This document shows, in pieces, positions 50,011-58,853 of a stretch of DNA of 64,000 nucleotides. Numbering within the stretch: the stretch's first letter is position 1; the number at the start of each line of letters is the position of its first letter. The notes under the pieces are model-generated. The model was not told the origin of the DNA. It worked only from the letters and a program-made list of their open reading frames with translations, and ran no database searches. The DNA is from Agrococcus carbonis (lineage in GTDB: Bacteria; Actinomycetota; Actinomycetes; Actinomycetales; Microbacteriaceae), in contig NZ_LT629734.1 of NCBI RefSeq assembly GCF_900104705.1, positions 1,240,001 through 1,304,000 on the forward strand, given 5' to 3'. Position numbers and translations under genes: made by a program.

Positions 50011-51018
50011 TCAGCCCTGCGTGACGGCCATCGCGTCGAGGTCGACGGGCTCCTGGAGCGCGCCGAGCTCGACCATGAGGTCGTTCCACACCTGCAGGTC
50101 GTCGGCCGAGGGGCCGCCCTCGACCCACGTGGGGGCGTTGAGCTGCTGCGCGACCTCGGCGGTCGTCTGGCTGTAGCCGGTCACGAGCTCGCGGGCGATG
50201 TCGGGGTCGGCGGCGAGGTCGGCGTTCGCGCGCTCGATGGCACGCTGGAAGGCGGCGACGGTGTTGGGGTTCGCGTCGACGAACTCGCGGGTCATGCCGA
50301 TGCCCGAGACGGGGATCTCGGCGGTCGGGCCGGCGTAGGTCGAGAAGACCTTCTGCGCCCCGTTGGCCTCGAGGCCCGTGAGGAACGGCTCGACGACCCA
50401 GACCGCATCCACACCGCCGGAGGCGAGGGTCGGGCCCATGTCGGGGAAGGGCAGCTCGATGAACTGCACCGAGCTCGCGTCGACGCCGGCCTCGGCGAGC
50501 TGCGCCTTGATCGTGAGGTCACCGGTGTTGTTGAGCGTGTTGACGGCGATGGTCGCGCCCTCGAGGTCCTCGATCGAGGCGATGTCGCTGCCCTCGGCGA
50601 CGTAGACGCCCGCGGTCTCCTCGGTGCCCTCGATGCCCATCGCGACGATGCTCATCTCGACGCCGCTCGCCTGGGCGAGCAGGAACGACGGGTAGGTCGC
50701 GAAGGCGGCCTGCATCTCGCCGGCGATCATCGCGGGCACGGCGGCGGCGCCGCCCTGCGCGGGCTGCGCGGTGACGTCGAGGCCCTCCTCCTCGAAGTAG
50801 CCGGCCTCGATCGCCTGGAAGACCGAGGCGTGGTCGATGACGGGCACGATGCCGACGAGCAGCTCGGTCGTCTCGAGCGCGCCCGACTCGCTCGCGTCCG
50901 GCGCCGGTGCCGGGGTCTGGGTCGCCGTCGACGTCGAGCAGCCGGCGAGGCCGAGGGCCGCAGCGGCGAGCAGCGCGACCGCGCCGGCGGCGCGGCGTCG
51001 CGTGGTGGTGGTGTGCAT
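50011..51018 (-). CDS. ABC transporter substrate-binding lipoprotein (SsuA/NMT1-like)
   Basis: Protein of 335 residues. A signal peptide (TRRRAAGAVALLAAAALGLAGC) ends in the lipobox LAGC, so it is anchored outside the membrane. The mature part is an SsuA/TauA/THI5-like domain (LVGIVPVIDHASVFQAIEAGYFEEEGLDV). With the permeases and ATPase upstream it forms an importer, presumably of the aromatic substrate of the pathway. The ATG follows AAGGAGG. Confidence 0.88.
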   Translation of the reverse strand: MHTTTTRRRAAGAVALLAAAALGLAGCSTSTATQTPAPAPDASESGALETTELLVGIVPVIDHASVFQAIEAGYFEEEGLDVTAQPAQGGAAAVPAMIAGEMQAAFATYPSFLLAQASGVEMSIVAMGIEGTEETAGVYVAEGSDIASIEDLEGATIAVNTLNNTGDLTIKAQLAEAGVDASSVQFIELPFPDMGPTLASGGVDAVWVVEPFLTGLEANGAQKVFSTYAGPTAEIPVSGIGMTREFVDANPNTVAAFQRAIERANADLAADPDIARELVTGYSQTTAEVAQQLNAPTWVEGGPSADDLQVWNDLMVELGALQEPVDLDAMAVTQG

Positions 51019-51077
51019 GGTTCCTCCTTGAACGTGCATGGATGGGATGGGGTGGGTCGGGGTGGACGGGTGAGGGA

Positions 51078-51875
51078 CTACATGAGGTGCGACGCCATGG
51101 CGCCGTGCACCGCGAGCGTCGTGCCCGAGGTGTGGGCAGCGGCGTCGGAGGCGGCGAAGACGATGGTGCGGGCGATGTCGTCGGCCGTGCCGGGACGGCC
51201 GAGCGCGATGCCGCGTACCTCGCGGATGTGGTGCTCGACCGCGGCCTCGCGCTCGAGGCCGTAGCGCGCGGCGATGCCGTCGATGAAGCCGCCGGGCGCA
51301 TCCCACATGGGCGTGCGCGTGGGACCGGGCGCGACCGCGAGCACGCGCACGCCTGCGGGTCCGTACTCGGTGGCGAGGGCGCCGGTGAGCGACAGGAGCG
51401 CGGCCTTCGAGGCCGCATAGTCGACGAGCATCGGCTCGGGGTAGCGGCCCGAGGTCGACGCGACGTTCACGATCACCCCGCCGCGGTCGGCGAGCGCCGG
51501 CAGCGCCGCGCGGCAGAGCCGCACGGGCGTCAGCAGGTTGAGCTCGAGCGTCGCTCGCCAGTCCTCCGGCGTCGTCTGCGCGAAGCCGTCGCGCACGGGC
51601 GCCGCGGCGGCGTTGTTGACGAGGATGTCGAGGCCGCCGAACCGCGACTCGGCGAGCGCGACGGCCTCGTCGGGCGTCGCGTCGTCGAGCAGGTCGCGCT
51701 CGAGCACGGCGATGCGGTCGCCCTGCTCGTCCGCGAGCGCGGATGCGGCGCCCGGCGTGCGCTCGACCGCGACCACTCGCGCGCCCTCGGCGAGCAGCAG
51801 CCGCACCGTCGCGGCGCCGATGCCGCCGCCGGCGCCCGTCACGATCGCGACGCGGCCCTCGAGCCCCAGGTTCAT
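51078..51875 (-). CDS. SDR-family dehydrogenase within the aromatic operon
   Basis: Protein of 265 residues, classical [18 protein letters not shown] near residue 10, [11 protein letters not shown] near 85, [23 protein letters not shown] with the YxxxK motif near 150. It may oxidise a cis-dihydrodiol or an alcohol side chain to feed the ring-cleavage enzyme; a ring hydroxylase is not in the window. It overlaps the ATPase gene by four bases (ATGA). Confidence 0.85.
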   Translation of the reverse strand: MNLGLEGRVAIVTGAGGGIGAATVRLLLAEGARVVAVERTPGAASALADEQGDRIAVLERDLLDDATPDEAVALAESRFGGLDILVNNAAAAPVRDGFAQTTPEDWRATLELNLLTPVRLCRAALPALADRGGVIVNVASTSGRYPEPMLVDYAASKAALLSLTGALATEYGPAGVRVLAVAPGPTRTPMWDAPGGFIDGIAARYGLEREAAVEHHIREVRGIALGRPGTADDIARTIVFAASDAAAHTSGTTLAVHGAMASHLM

Positions 51876-52687
51876 GCTGCGGCGGGGGCGTGCGCCGCGG
51901 CGTGCGCCTCGGGATCGCCGTGCGGCGCCGAGCGGATGAGCCGCGCGGCCTCGCCGCGCAGGCGGATGAACTCGGGGTGCTCCTTCGTGGCGATCTGGTC
52001 GCGCTCGGCCGGCAGGTCGACGTCGAGCACGGTCTGCACGAAGGTCGGCGGCTTCGACAGCACGACGACGCGGTCGGCGAGATAGACGCTCTCGTCGATG
52101 TCGTGCGTGACGAAGAGGATCGTCATGCCGAAGCGCGCCTTGACGGCGAGCACGAGGTCCTCGAGCTCCTCGCGCGTCTGCGCGTCGACGGAGGCGAAGG
52201 GCTCGTCCATCAGCAGGATCTTGGGCCGGTAGGCGAGGGCCCGCGCGATCGCGACGCGCTGCTGCATGCCGCCGGAGAGCTGCGAGGGGTAGCGGTCCTC
52301 GAAGCCCGTGAGGCCGACGGCCGCGATCGAATCGCGCACGCGCGCCGCGATGTCGTCCTTCTCGAGCCCGTGGCCGCGCAGCGGGAAGACGACGTTCGCC
52401 TCGACGCTGAGCCAGGGGAAGAGCGAGCCGCGGTAGTCCTGGAACACCATCGCGAGCCCCTCCGGCACGCCGACGATGCGATCGCCCTCGAGCGAGACAG
52501 CGCCGCCGCTGGGCTCCATGAGCCCGGCCATCGTGCGCAGCAGCGTGGTCTTGCCGCAGCCCGAGGGGCCGACGATCGAGACCAGCTCGCCCGGCCGCAC
52601 GCTGAACGAGATGTCGAGCAGCGCCCGGTGCGCCTTCGCGCCGGCACCGTAGGTGTGGGTCAGCTGTGCCACATCGAGCATCGCCAT
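51872..52687 (-). CDS. ABC transporter ATP-binding protein (SsuB/TauB-like)
   Basis: Protein of 271 residues. Walker A GPSGCGKT at 40-47, Q-loop [12 protein letters not shown] near 81, signature LSGGMQQR at 137-144, Walker B ILLMDEP at 157-163 and the switch His in FVTHDIDE near 194. All are intact. It powers the aromatic-operon importer. A 19-base gap separates it from the upstream permease; the ATG follows AAAGGA. Confidence 0.92.
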   Translation of the reverse strand: MAMLDVAQLTHTYGAGAKAHRALLDISFSVRPGELVSIVGPSGCGKTTLLRTMAGLMEPSGGAVSLEGDRIVGVPEGLAMVFQDYRGSLFPWLSVEANVVFPLRGHGLEKDDIAARVRDSIAAVGLTGFEDRYPSQLSGGMQQRVAIARALAYRPKILLMDEPFASVDAQTREELEDLVLAVKARFGMTILFVTHDIDESVYLADRVVVLSKPPTFVQTVLDVDLPAERDQIATKEHPEFIRLRGEAARLIRSAPHGDPEAHAAAHAPAAA

Positions 52688-52705
52688 GATCGGGTCCTTT
52701 CGGGG

Positions 52706-53569
52706 TCAGACGGTCTCGCGGCCGCCGGTGCGCTGCCAGCGCAGCACCCGACGCTCGACGACGGTCAGGAGGAGGTTGAGCACGAAGCCGAGCACGCCCA
52801 GCAGCGCGATGCCGGCCCACATGTCGAGGAAGGCGAAGCCGCGCTGCGCCTGCACGATGCCGAAGCCGATGCCGTTCGACGCGGCGACCATCTCGCTGAT
52901 CACCATGAGGATGAGCGCGATCGCGAGGCTCGTGCGCACACCGGCGAAGATCTTCGGCGCAGCGCCCGGCAGCACGATCCGCGCGAGGCGGTCGGTGAAG
53001 CGGATGCGGAACACGGTCGCGGTCTCGTACTTGAGCGCCTCGATGCCGCGCACGCCCTCGATGGTGTTGAGCAGGATCGGCCAGACGGTGCCGAAGGCGA
53101 TGAGCAGGATCCGCATCGAGTCGCCCGTGCCGAAGAGCACGAGGAAGACGGGGATGAGCGCAGGCGGCGGCACGGCGCGCATGAACTGCACGATGGGGTC
53201 GATGTAGTCGCCGATGCGGCGGCTGAGCCCGATCGCGACGCCGAGCACGACGCCCGCGACGACCGAGACGCCGAAGCCCGCGAGCATCCGCCCGAGGGAC
53301 GGCAGCACATCCGTCGTCACGTTCTCGTTGAGGAAGCCGGTCTCGTTCGGCAGCCACAGCTCGAACGCGCGCTCGAAGATGCGCACCGGCTGCGGGAAGA
53401 ACGGCGAGGGCATGAGCATCGTCGCGACCTGCCAGGCGACGAGCAGCACGACGAGCACGATCCATCGCAGCGCGATGCGGAAGCCGGTGCGCTCGAGCAG
53501 CGGCTTGGGGGCGCGCGGCGCGGCGACCGGGGCGGATGCGTCGGCCGAGCGGGTGCGGACGGCGGTCAT
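52706..53569 (-). CDS. ABC transporter permease (SsuC-like), second
   Basis: Protein of 287 residues with about six helices. The EAA-type loop LKYETATVFRIRFTDRLARIVLPGAAPKIFAGVR near residue 190 contacts the ATPase. A disordered Ala/Pro-rich head precedes the first helix. Its start overlaps the end of the first permease gene by four bases, so the two are a heterodimer pair. Confidence 0.9.
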   Translation of the reverse strand: MTAVRTRSADASAPVAAPRAPKPLLERTGFRIALRWIVLVVLLVAWQVATMLMPSPFFPQPVRIFERAFELWLPNETGFLNENVTTDVLPSLGRMLAGFGVSVVAGVVLGVAIGLSRRIGDYIDPIVQFMRAVPPPALIPVFLVLFGTGDSMRILLIAFGTVWPILLNTIEGVRGIEALKYETATVFRIRFTDRLARIVLPGAAPKIFAGVRTSLAIALILMVISEMVAASNGIGFGIVQAQRGFAFLDMWAGIALLGVLGFVLNLLLTVVERRVLRWQRTGGRETV

Positions 53570-54402
53570 GCGGGCACTCCGTTCGTCTTCCAGCGGAAGA
53601 GCAGGCGCTCGGCGCCCACGAGCAGCAGGTTGACGAGCACGCCCAGCAGCCCGGCGACGATCGTGCCGCCGAAGACGAGCGCGGTGTCGCCGCCGCCCGA
53701 GCTCGTGCGCAGGATGAAGGCGCCGATGCCGTCTGCGGAGCCGGCGAGCAGCTCGGCGCTGATGGCGACGATGAGCGCGATCGCGGCCGAGATGCGGATG
53801 CCGGTGAACGCGAAGGGCGCGGCCGACGGGAGGCTGACGCGCGTGAGCACGGCGACGCGGCTGAGCCGGAACGTGCGCGCGGTCTCCTTGGCGATGGGGT
53901 CGACGTCGCGCACGCCGTAGATCGTGTTGAACAGGATCGGCCAGATCGAGGCGTAGACGACGAGCGCGATCTTCATGTCGGCGTCCTGCCCGAAGACGAG
54001 GATCGCGACGGGGATGAGCGCGACCGACGGGATGGGGCGCAGGAACTCGATCGCCGCCGAGGCCGCCTCGTTCGCGAGGCGGAACGAGCCGAGCACGAGG
54101 CCGAGGCCGACGCCCACGACGGTGGCGATGCCGAGGCCCGCGGCCCACGCGAGCACCGTCGCGCCGATGTCGCCGAGGAAGACCGGGTTGACGAGCAGCG
54201 AGGCGGTCGCTGCGAGCACGCTCGAGGCCGAGGGCAGCACGGTCGACGGCACGATCCCGAGGAGCGATGCCGCCTCGACGATGGCGAGCAGCACGAGCAC
54301 GCCGATCGCGCCGCGGATGACGCGCTTGCCGCCCGCGCCGCGCGACCAGCGGCGCAGGCGCGAGGGCGCGATCGACGCCGGGCGCTCGGCGACGGCGGTC
54401 AC
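53566..54402 (-). CDS. ABC transporter permease (SsuC-like), first
   Basis: Protein of 278 residues with about six helices and the coupling loop IAKETARTFRLSRVAVLTRVSLPSAAPFAFTGIR near residue 175. It is paired with the following permease. Its GTG start overlaps the hydratase gene by four bases, placing transport genes inside the catabolic operon. Confidence 0.9.
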   Translation of the reverse strand: MTAVAERPASIAPSRLRRWSRGAGGKRVIRGAIGVLVLLAIVEAASLLGIVPSTVLPSASSVLAATASLLVNPVFLGDIGATVLAWAAGLGIATVVGVGLGLVLGSFRLANEAASAAIEFLRPIPSVALIPVAILVFGQDADMKIALVVYASIWPILFNTIYGVRDVDPIAKETARTFRLSRVAVLTRVSLPSAAPFAFTGIRISAAIALIVAISAELLAGSADGIGAFILRTSSGGGDTALVFGGTIVAGLLGVLVNLLLVGAERLLFRWKTNGVPA

Positions 54403-55196
54403 GGCGTCGCCTCTGGCGCGATCGGCAGGGTCACCGAGCCGAGGGTCGTGAACTCGACCGACACCTCGCCGCCGGGGGTGACGAAGACCGCGTCGGTCAG
54501 CCCGCCGGTGAGCACGAGCATCCCCGCCTCGATCGCCTCGCCGCGCTCGGCGAGCGCGTTCGCGGCGAGGGCGAGTGCCTGCGCGGGGTGCCCCTGCACG
54601 GCGGCACCGGTGGCCGTGTCGACGACCTCCCCGTCGACGCGCAGCACGGCCGCCTCGAGCGCGAGGTCGAGCCCGGCGGGGTCGAAGCCGTCGGGGCTCA
54701 CGACGAAGCGCGCGCTCGAGGCGTTGTCGGCGACGACGTCGGGCAGCGCGAAGCTGAAGTCGGCGTAGCGGCTGTCGATCACCTCGAGGCCCGCGTGCAC
54801 GCTGTGCACCGCTGCCATCGCGCTCGCGGCCGTCACGCCGGGGCCGGCGAGCCGCTGCCCCATGACGAAGACGATCTCGGGCTCGACGCGGGGGTGGATG
54901 AGCTCGCTCGTCTCGAGCGGGGTGCCGACGTCGACGGCCATGGCGTCGGTGATGACGGCCGTGAGCGGCGAGTCGATGCCCATGCGCTGCTGCTTGGCGC
55001 GCGAGGTGAGGCCGAGCTTCACGCCGACCACCCGCTCGCCGGCGGCGAGCTTGCGGGCGATCAGCTCGCGCTGCACGACGTAGGCGGTGTCGAGGTCGAG
55101 GCCGGCGTGCTGCTCGGTGAGGCGGCCGCCGTCGCGGCGCTCGGTCTCGCGGGCGAGCAGCTCGGTCGCGACGGCGTCGACGATCGCGTCGCTCAT
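54399..55196 (-). CDS. 2-Oxopent-4-enoate hydratase (MhpD/DmpE-like)
   Basis: Protein of 265 residues of the FAH-like hydratase/decarboxylase family. Marks are [21 protein letters not shown] near residue 59, the metal ligands in [13 protein letters not shown] near 104 and [13 protein letters not shown] near 138. It adds water to 2-hydroxypenta-2,4-dienoate to give 4-hydroxy-2-oxovalerate. The decarboxylase at 57105-57911 is its paralogue. Overlaps both neighbours by four bases. Confidence 0.88.
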   Translation of the reverse strand: MSDAIVDAVATELLARETERRDGGRLTEQHAGLDLDTAYVVQRELIARKLAAGERVVGVKLGLTSRAKQQRMGIDSPLTAVITDAMAVDVGTPLETSELIHPRVEPEIVFVMGQRLAGPGVTAASAMAAVHSVHAGLEVIDSRYADFSFALPDVVADNASSARFVVSPDGFDPAGLDLALEAAVLRVDGEVVDTATGAAVQGHPAQALALAANALAERGEAIEAGMLVLTGGLTDAVFVTPGGEVSVEFTTLGSVTLPIAPEATP

Positions 55197-56215
55197 CGTG
55201 CCGCCGCCAGCTCGATCGCGACGTCGATGATCATGTCCTCCTGGCCGCCGACGTAGCCGGCCTCGCCGACCCGCTTGAGCACCTGGTAGGCGGGCACGCC
55301 GTAGCGCTCGGCGGCGCGCTCGGCGTGCAGCAGGAACGAGTTGTAGACGCCGTAGCGGCCCTGCACGATCGATGCCCGGTCGGCGACCGGCATGCGGGTG
55401 ATGATCGGGCGCAGCACCTCTTCGGCCGCCGCGAGCATCCGCTCCTCGTCGATGCCGGTGGGGATGCCGAGGGCGCCGAAGGCGGTCGCGAGGATCTCGC
55501 TCGGCGAGTTGCCGGCTCCGGCGCCGAGGGCGCAGAGCGTGCCGTCGATCTGCCGCGCGCCCGCCTCGTACGCGGCGATCGAGTTGGCGATGCCGAGCGA
55601 GAGGTTCTGGTGGCCGTGGAAGCCGACCTGCGCGTCGTCGCCGAGCTCCTGCACGAGCGCCTCGACGCGAGCCGCTGCCGTGTGTGGGAAGAGCGCGCCG
55701 GCCGAGTCGACGACGTAGACGCACTCGCATCCGGCGTCGGCCATGATCCGCGCCTGCGCCGCGAGCTCGTCGGGCTCGACGCGGTGCGCGAGCATGAGGA
55801 ACCCGACGGTCTCCATGCCCAGCTCGCGCGCGGCCTGGAAGTGCTGGATCGACACATCCGCCTCGGTGCAGTGCGTCGCGATGCGCGCCACCTGTGCGCC
55901 GACGCCGTGCGCCTCGCGCAGGTCCGCCACGGTGCCGAGCCCGGGCAGCATGAGCACCGCGATGCGTGCCTGCTCGACCTCGTCGACGGCGGCCGCGACG
56001 AGCTCGATGTCGCGCACCTTGCTGAAGCCGTAGTTGAACGACGAGCCGCTCAGGCCGTCGCCGTGGGTCACCTCGATCACCTGCACGCCCGCGGCGTCGA
56101 GCGCGCCGGCGACGTCGCGCACCTGGCGCTCGGTGAACTGGTGGCGCACGGCGTGGCTGCCGTCGCGCAGCGTCGTGTCGGTGATGCGCACGAAGGGCTT
56201 GGTGGTGTCGCTCAT
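55193..56215 (-). CDS. 4-Hydroxy-2-oxovalerate aldolase (MhpE/DmpG-like)
   Basis: Protein of 340 residues with a TIM barrel. [17 protein letters not shown] near residue 11 holds the catalytic Arg and metal-binding Asp, and the metal-binding [15 protein letters not shown] lies near 195. It splits 4-hydroxy-2-oxovalerate into pyruvate and acetaldehyde. The partner acetaldehyde dehydrogenase is encoded just upstream with a four-base overlap; the two enzymes form a channelling complex in known systems. Confidence 0.93.
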   Translation of the reverse strand: MSDTTKPFVRITDTTLRDGSHAVRHQFTERQVRDVAGALDAAGVQVIEVTHGDGLSGSSFNYGFSKVRDIELVAAAVDEVEQARIAVLMLPGLGTVADLREAHGVGAQVARIATHCTEADVSIQHFQAARELGMETVGFLMLAHRVEPDELAAQARIMADAGCECVYVVDSAGALFPHTAAARVEALVQELGDDAQVGFHGHQNLSLGIANSIAAYEAGARQIDGTLCALGAGAGNSPSEILATAFGALGIPTGIDEERMLAAAEEVLRPIITRMPVADRASIVQGRYGVYNSFLLHAERAAERYGVPAYQVLKRVGEAGYVGGQEDMIIDVAIELAAAR

Positions 56216-57108
56216 GCGAAGGCCTTCCTGGAGGTCGCGAGCAGCTCGCCCACGCGCAGCGCGGCGGCCGTCATGATGTCGAGGTTCCCGGCCCACGGCG
56301 GCAGGTAGTCGCCGTTGCCGGTGACCTCGAGGAACACGCCCACGCGCCCCATGCCGCCCCACAGCTCGTTGGGCTCGTCGAACTGCGGCTCGCTGCGGAG
56401 GCGGTAGCCGGGCACGTACTGCTGCACCTCGGCGACGCGCGCGCGGATCGCGTCGGCGATCGCGGCCTCGTCGGCACCGGGCTCGAGCGAGCAGAAGACG
56501 GTGTCGCGCATGATCATGTCGGGCTTCACCGGGTTGAGGATGATGATCGCCTTGCCGCGCTCGGCGCCGCCGACGCTCTCGAGCGCGTGCGAGGTGGTCT
56601 CGGTGAACTCGTCGATGTTCGCGCGCGTGCCGGGGCCCGCGGAGCGCGACGAGATGGAGGCGATGATCTCGGCGTAGGGCACGCGCGCGACGCTCGAGAC
56701 GGCCTGCACGATCGGCACGGTGGCCTGGCCGCCGCACGTGATCATGTTGACGTTCTCGGCGCCGACGTGCTCGTCGAGGTTGACGGCCGGGCAGACGAAC
56801 GGGCCGACCGCAGCGGGCGTCAGGTCGATCGCGGTGATGCCCGCGGCGGCGTAGCGCTCGGCGTTGGCGAGGTGGGCCTTCGCGCTCGTCGCCTCGAAGA
56901 CGAAGTCGGGCAGGTCGTCCTGCGCGAGCAGCCAGTCGACGCCCGCGGCGCTCGTGCGCACACCGAGATCGCGGGCGCGCGCGAGGCCGTCGGAGGCGGG
57001 GTCGATGCCGACGAACGAGTGCACCTCGAGCGCCTCGCTGCGCAGCATCTTGATGAGCAGGTCGGTGCCGATGTTGCCGGAGCCGACGATCGCGGCGGTG
57101 GAAGTCAT
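56212..57108 (-). CDS. Acetaldehyde dehydrogenase (acylating) (MhpF/DmpF-like)
   Basis: Protein of 298 residues. The NAD motif is [16 protein letters not shown] near residue 5 and the nucleophile Cys125 is in [13 protein letters not shown]. It converts acetaldehyde from the aldolase into acetyl-CoA. It overlaps the decarboxylase and aldolase genes by four bases each, so stoichiometric translation is likely. Confidence 0.93.
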   Translation of the reverse strand: MTSTAAIVGSGNIGTDLLIKMLRSEALEVHSFVGIDPASDGLARARDLGVRTSAAGVDWLLAQDDLPDFVFEATSAKAHLANAERYAAAGITAIDLTPAAVGPFVCPAVNLDEHVGAENVNMITCGGQATVPIVQAVSSVARVPYAEIIASISSRSAGPGTRANIDEFTETTSHALESVGGAERGKAIIILNPVKPDMIMRDTVFCSLEPGADEAAIADAIRARVAEVQQYVPGYRLRSEPQFDEPNELWGGMGRVGVFLEVTGNGDYLPPWAGNLDIMTAAALRVGELLATSRKAFA

Positions 57109-57911
57109 GCGTTCTCCTTGTTCGTCAGCGGGGCGAAGCGCGCGCTCACCGTGCCGAGGCGCGCGAAGCGGGCGCTCACGCGGTCGCCGGGTGCGACGGG
57201 CACGGCGGCCGAGAGCGCGCCGGCCATCACGATCGAGCCGGCCGGGAGCGAGCGGCCGAGGCTGCCGAGCTGGTTGGCGAGCCACAGCAGGCCGTTGACC
57301 GGGTCGCCGAGCACAGCCGCGCCGGCGCCCGTCGAGACGACCTGGCCGTTCTTCGTCACGACGCAGCCGAGCAGGCCGAGGTCGGCTTCGTCGAGCCGCA
57401 CGGGGCGCGTGCCGAGCAGCAGGGCGCCCGAGGAGGCGTTGTCGGCGATGGTGTCGGCGAGGCCGATCTTCCAGTCGGCGATGCGCGAGTCGATGACCTC
57501 GATGGATGCGACGGCGTAGTCGATCGCGCGGATCGCGTCGACGGCGGTGAGGCCCGGGCCCGCGAGCTCCTCCTTCAGCACGAAGCTGATCTCGGGCTCG
57601 ATGCGCGGCGCGATGAAGCGGGTCGTGTCGATCGGCTGGGCCGGGTCGAGCACCATGTCGTCGTAGAGGTGGCCGAAGTCGGGCGAGTCGACGCCGAGCA
57701 TGCGCTGCATGGCCTTGCTCGTCAGGCCCACCTTGAAGCCGACGACCTTGCGGCCGGCGCGCTCCCACGCGGCGGTCTGGTGCAGCTGCACGCGGTAGGC
57801 GTCCTCGACGCTCATCCCGGGGTGGTCGGCCGTCAGCGGGGCGATGGGCTCGCGGGTCTCCGCCGCCTCGAGGAGCGCGTCCCCCAGAGCTGCGTGCTGC
57901 AGATCGTCCAC
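57105..57911 (-). CDS. 4-Oxalocrotonate decarboxylase (DmpH/XylI-like)
   Basis: Protein of 268 residues, FAH-like family. Marks are [25 protein letters not shown] near residue 60, [15 protein letters not shown] near 107 and [26 protein letters not shown] near 140. It decarboxylates 2-oxo-3-hexenedioate to 2-hydroxypentadienoate. The similar hydratase lies three genes on; the FGHLYDDM segment favours decarboxylase for this copy. The GTG at 57909-57911 follows GATGGAG. First gene of the ten-gene operon. Confidence 0.85.
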   Translation of the reverse strand: MDDLQHAALGDALLEAAETREPIAPLTADHPGMSVEDAYRVQLHQTAAWERAGRKVVGFKVGLTSKAMQRMLGVDSPDFGHLYDDMVLDPAQPIDTTRFIAPRIEPEISFVLKEELAGPGLTAVDAIRAIDYAVASIEVIDSRIADWKIGLADTIADNASSGALLLGTRPVRLDEADLGLLGCVVTKNGQVVSTGAGAAVLGDPVNGLLWLANQLGSLGRSLPAGSIVMAGALSAAVPVAPGDRVSARFARLGTVSARFAPLTNKENA

Positions 57912-57992
57912 TTCGACTCCATCGTCGTCCGGTTCCGGGCGTCGTCGCCCCGGTGCTTGGATTCTGCGTGGAAGCCGAGGCATACTCCAACA

Positions 57993-58775
57993 ATGCGATC
58001 CACTGAGCGGAACAGCCCGCCGGAGCCGTCGGTGTCCATGGTCGGACGCGTGACGGCCATCCTCGGCGCGTTCACCGCCGAGGACACGACGCTCGGAGTC
58101 TCCGAGATCGCCCGGCGCACCGGGCTCGCGAAGTCGAGCACCTCGCGCATCGTGAGCGAGCTCGTGACGCACCAGTTCCTCGAGCGCAACGGCTCGGGGG
58201 TACGGCTGGGCCTCAAGGTCTTCGAGCTCGGCGAGACCGCGGCGCGGCCCCGCGACCTGCGCAAGCTCGCGCTCGCCTCGATGTCGGATCTGCGGCACGC
58301 GGTGAACCTCACCGTGCACCTCGCGGTGCTCGAGCGCGGCGAGGTCGTCTACATCGAGATCCTGCCCGCGCGCGGCACGCCGCGCCTCCCGAGCCGCGTC
58401 GGCGGGCGGATGCCCGCCCACGCCACGGGCCTCGGCAAGGCCCTGCTCGCCTACGCCGACCCGCACCTGGTCGACGAGCTGCTCAGCGGCGAGCTGCGCC
58501 GGCTGGGCCCCAACACCGTGACGGACCCCGCGCGCCTCCACCGCGAGCTCGCGCGCGTGCGCACCTCCGGCGTCGCCTACGAGCGCGAGGAGAGCGGTGC
58601 CGGCATCGCGTGCGCCGCGGCGTGCATCCGCAGCGTCTCGGGCGAGCCGGTCGCCGCGATCTCGGCGGCCGGCTGGATGGATGACGTCGACGTGCGACGG
58701 GTCGGACCCGCCGTGCTCACTGCCGCCCAGGCGATCACGCGCCAGGTCGAGCGGCGCCCGACGCTACGTCTCTAG
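57993..58775 (+). CDS. IclR-family transcriptional regulator
   Basis: Protein of 260 residues with an N-terminal winged helix ([31 protein letters not shown], about residues 34-64) and a C-terminal effector domain ([26 protein letters not shown]). It is divergent from the meta-cleavage operon and probably controls it. The ATG lies six bases after CATACT, so the mRNA may be leaderless. Codons 3-7 contain a 15-base sequence repeated just after the gene, a likely operator. Confidence 0.9.
   Translation: MRSTERNSPPEPSVSMVGRVTAILGAFTAEDTTLGVSEIARRTGLAKSSTSRIVSELVTHQFLERNGSGVRLGLKVFELGETAARPRDLRKLALASMSDLRHAVNLTVHLAVLERGEVVYIEILPARGTPRLPSRVGGRMPAHATGLGKALLAYADPHLVDELLSGELRRLGPNTVTDPARLHRELARVRTSGVAYEREESGAGIACAAACIRSVSGEPVAAISAAGWMDDVDVRRVGPAVLTAAQAITRQVERRPTLRL
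57999..58013. promoter_or_regulatory. Candidate IclR operator overlapping the iclR start
   Basis: TCCACTGAGCGGAAC within codons 3-7 of the IclR gene. It is an exact copy of 15 bases of the palindrome at 58784-58800. Placed just after the transcription start, binding would block its own gene. Confidence 0.5.
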
Positions 58776-58783
58776 ACTGCAAT

Positions 58784-58800
58784 GTTCCACTGAGCGGAAC
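58784..58800. promoter_or_regulatory. Palindrome GTTCCACTGAGCGGAAC, candidate IclR operator
   Basis: Five-base perfect arms GTTCC/GGAAC with a seven-base centre, nine bases after the IclR stop codon and about 55 bases upstream of the next gene's start. IclR regulators bind palindromes of about this size. Confidence 0.5.
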
Positions 58801-58841
58801 CCCTAGTGTCGCGCCTCGCGAGCAGGCAGTTCGACGCTGGA

Positions 58842-58853
58842 TACGCTCCGACC
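58842..58853 (+). promoter_or_regulatory. Leaderless-type -10 box TACGCT
   Basis: TACGCT at 58842-58847 ends six bases before the ATG at 58854. Confidence 0.5.
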
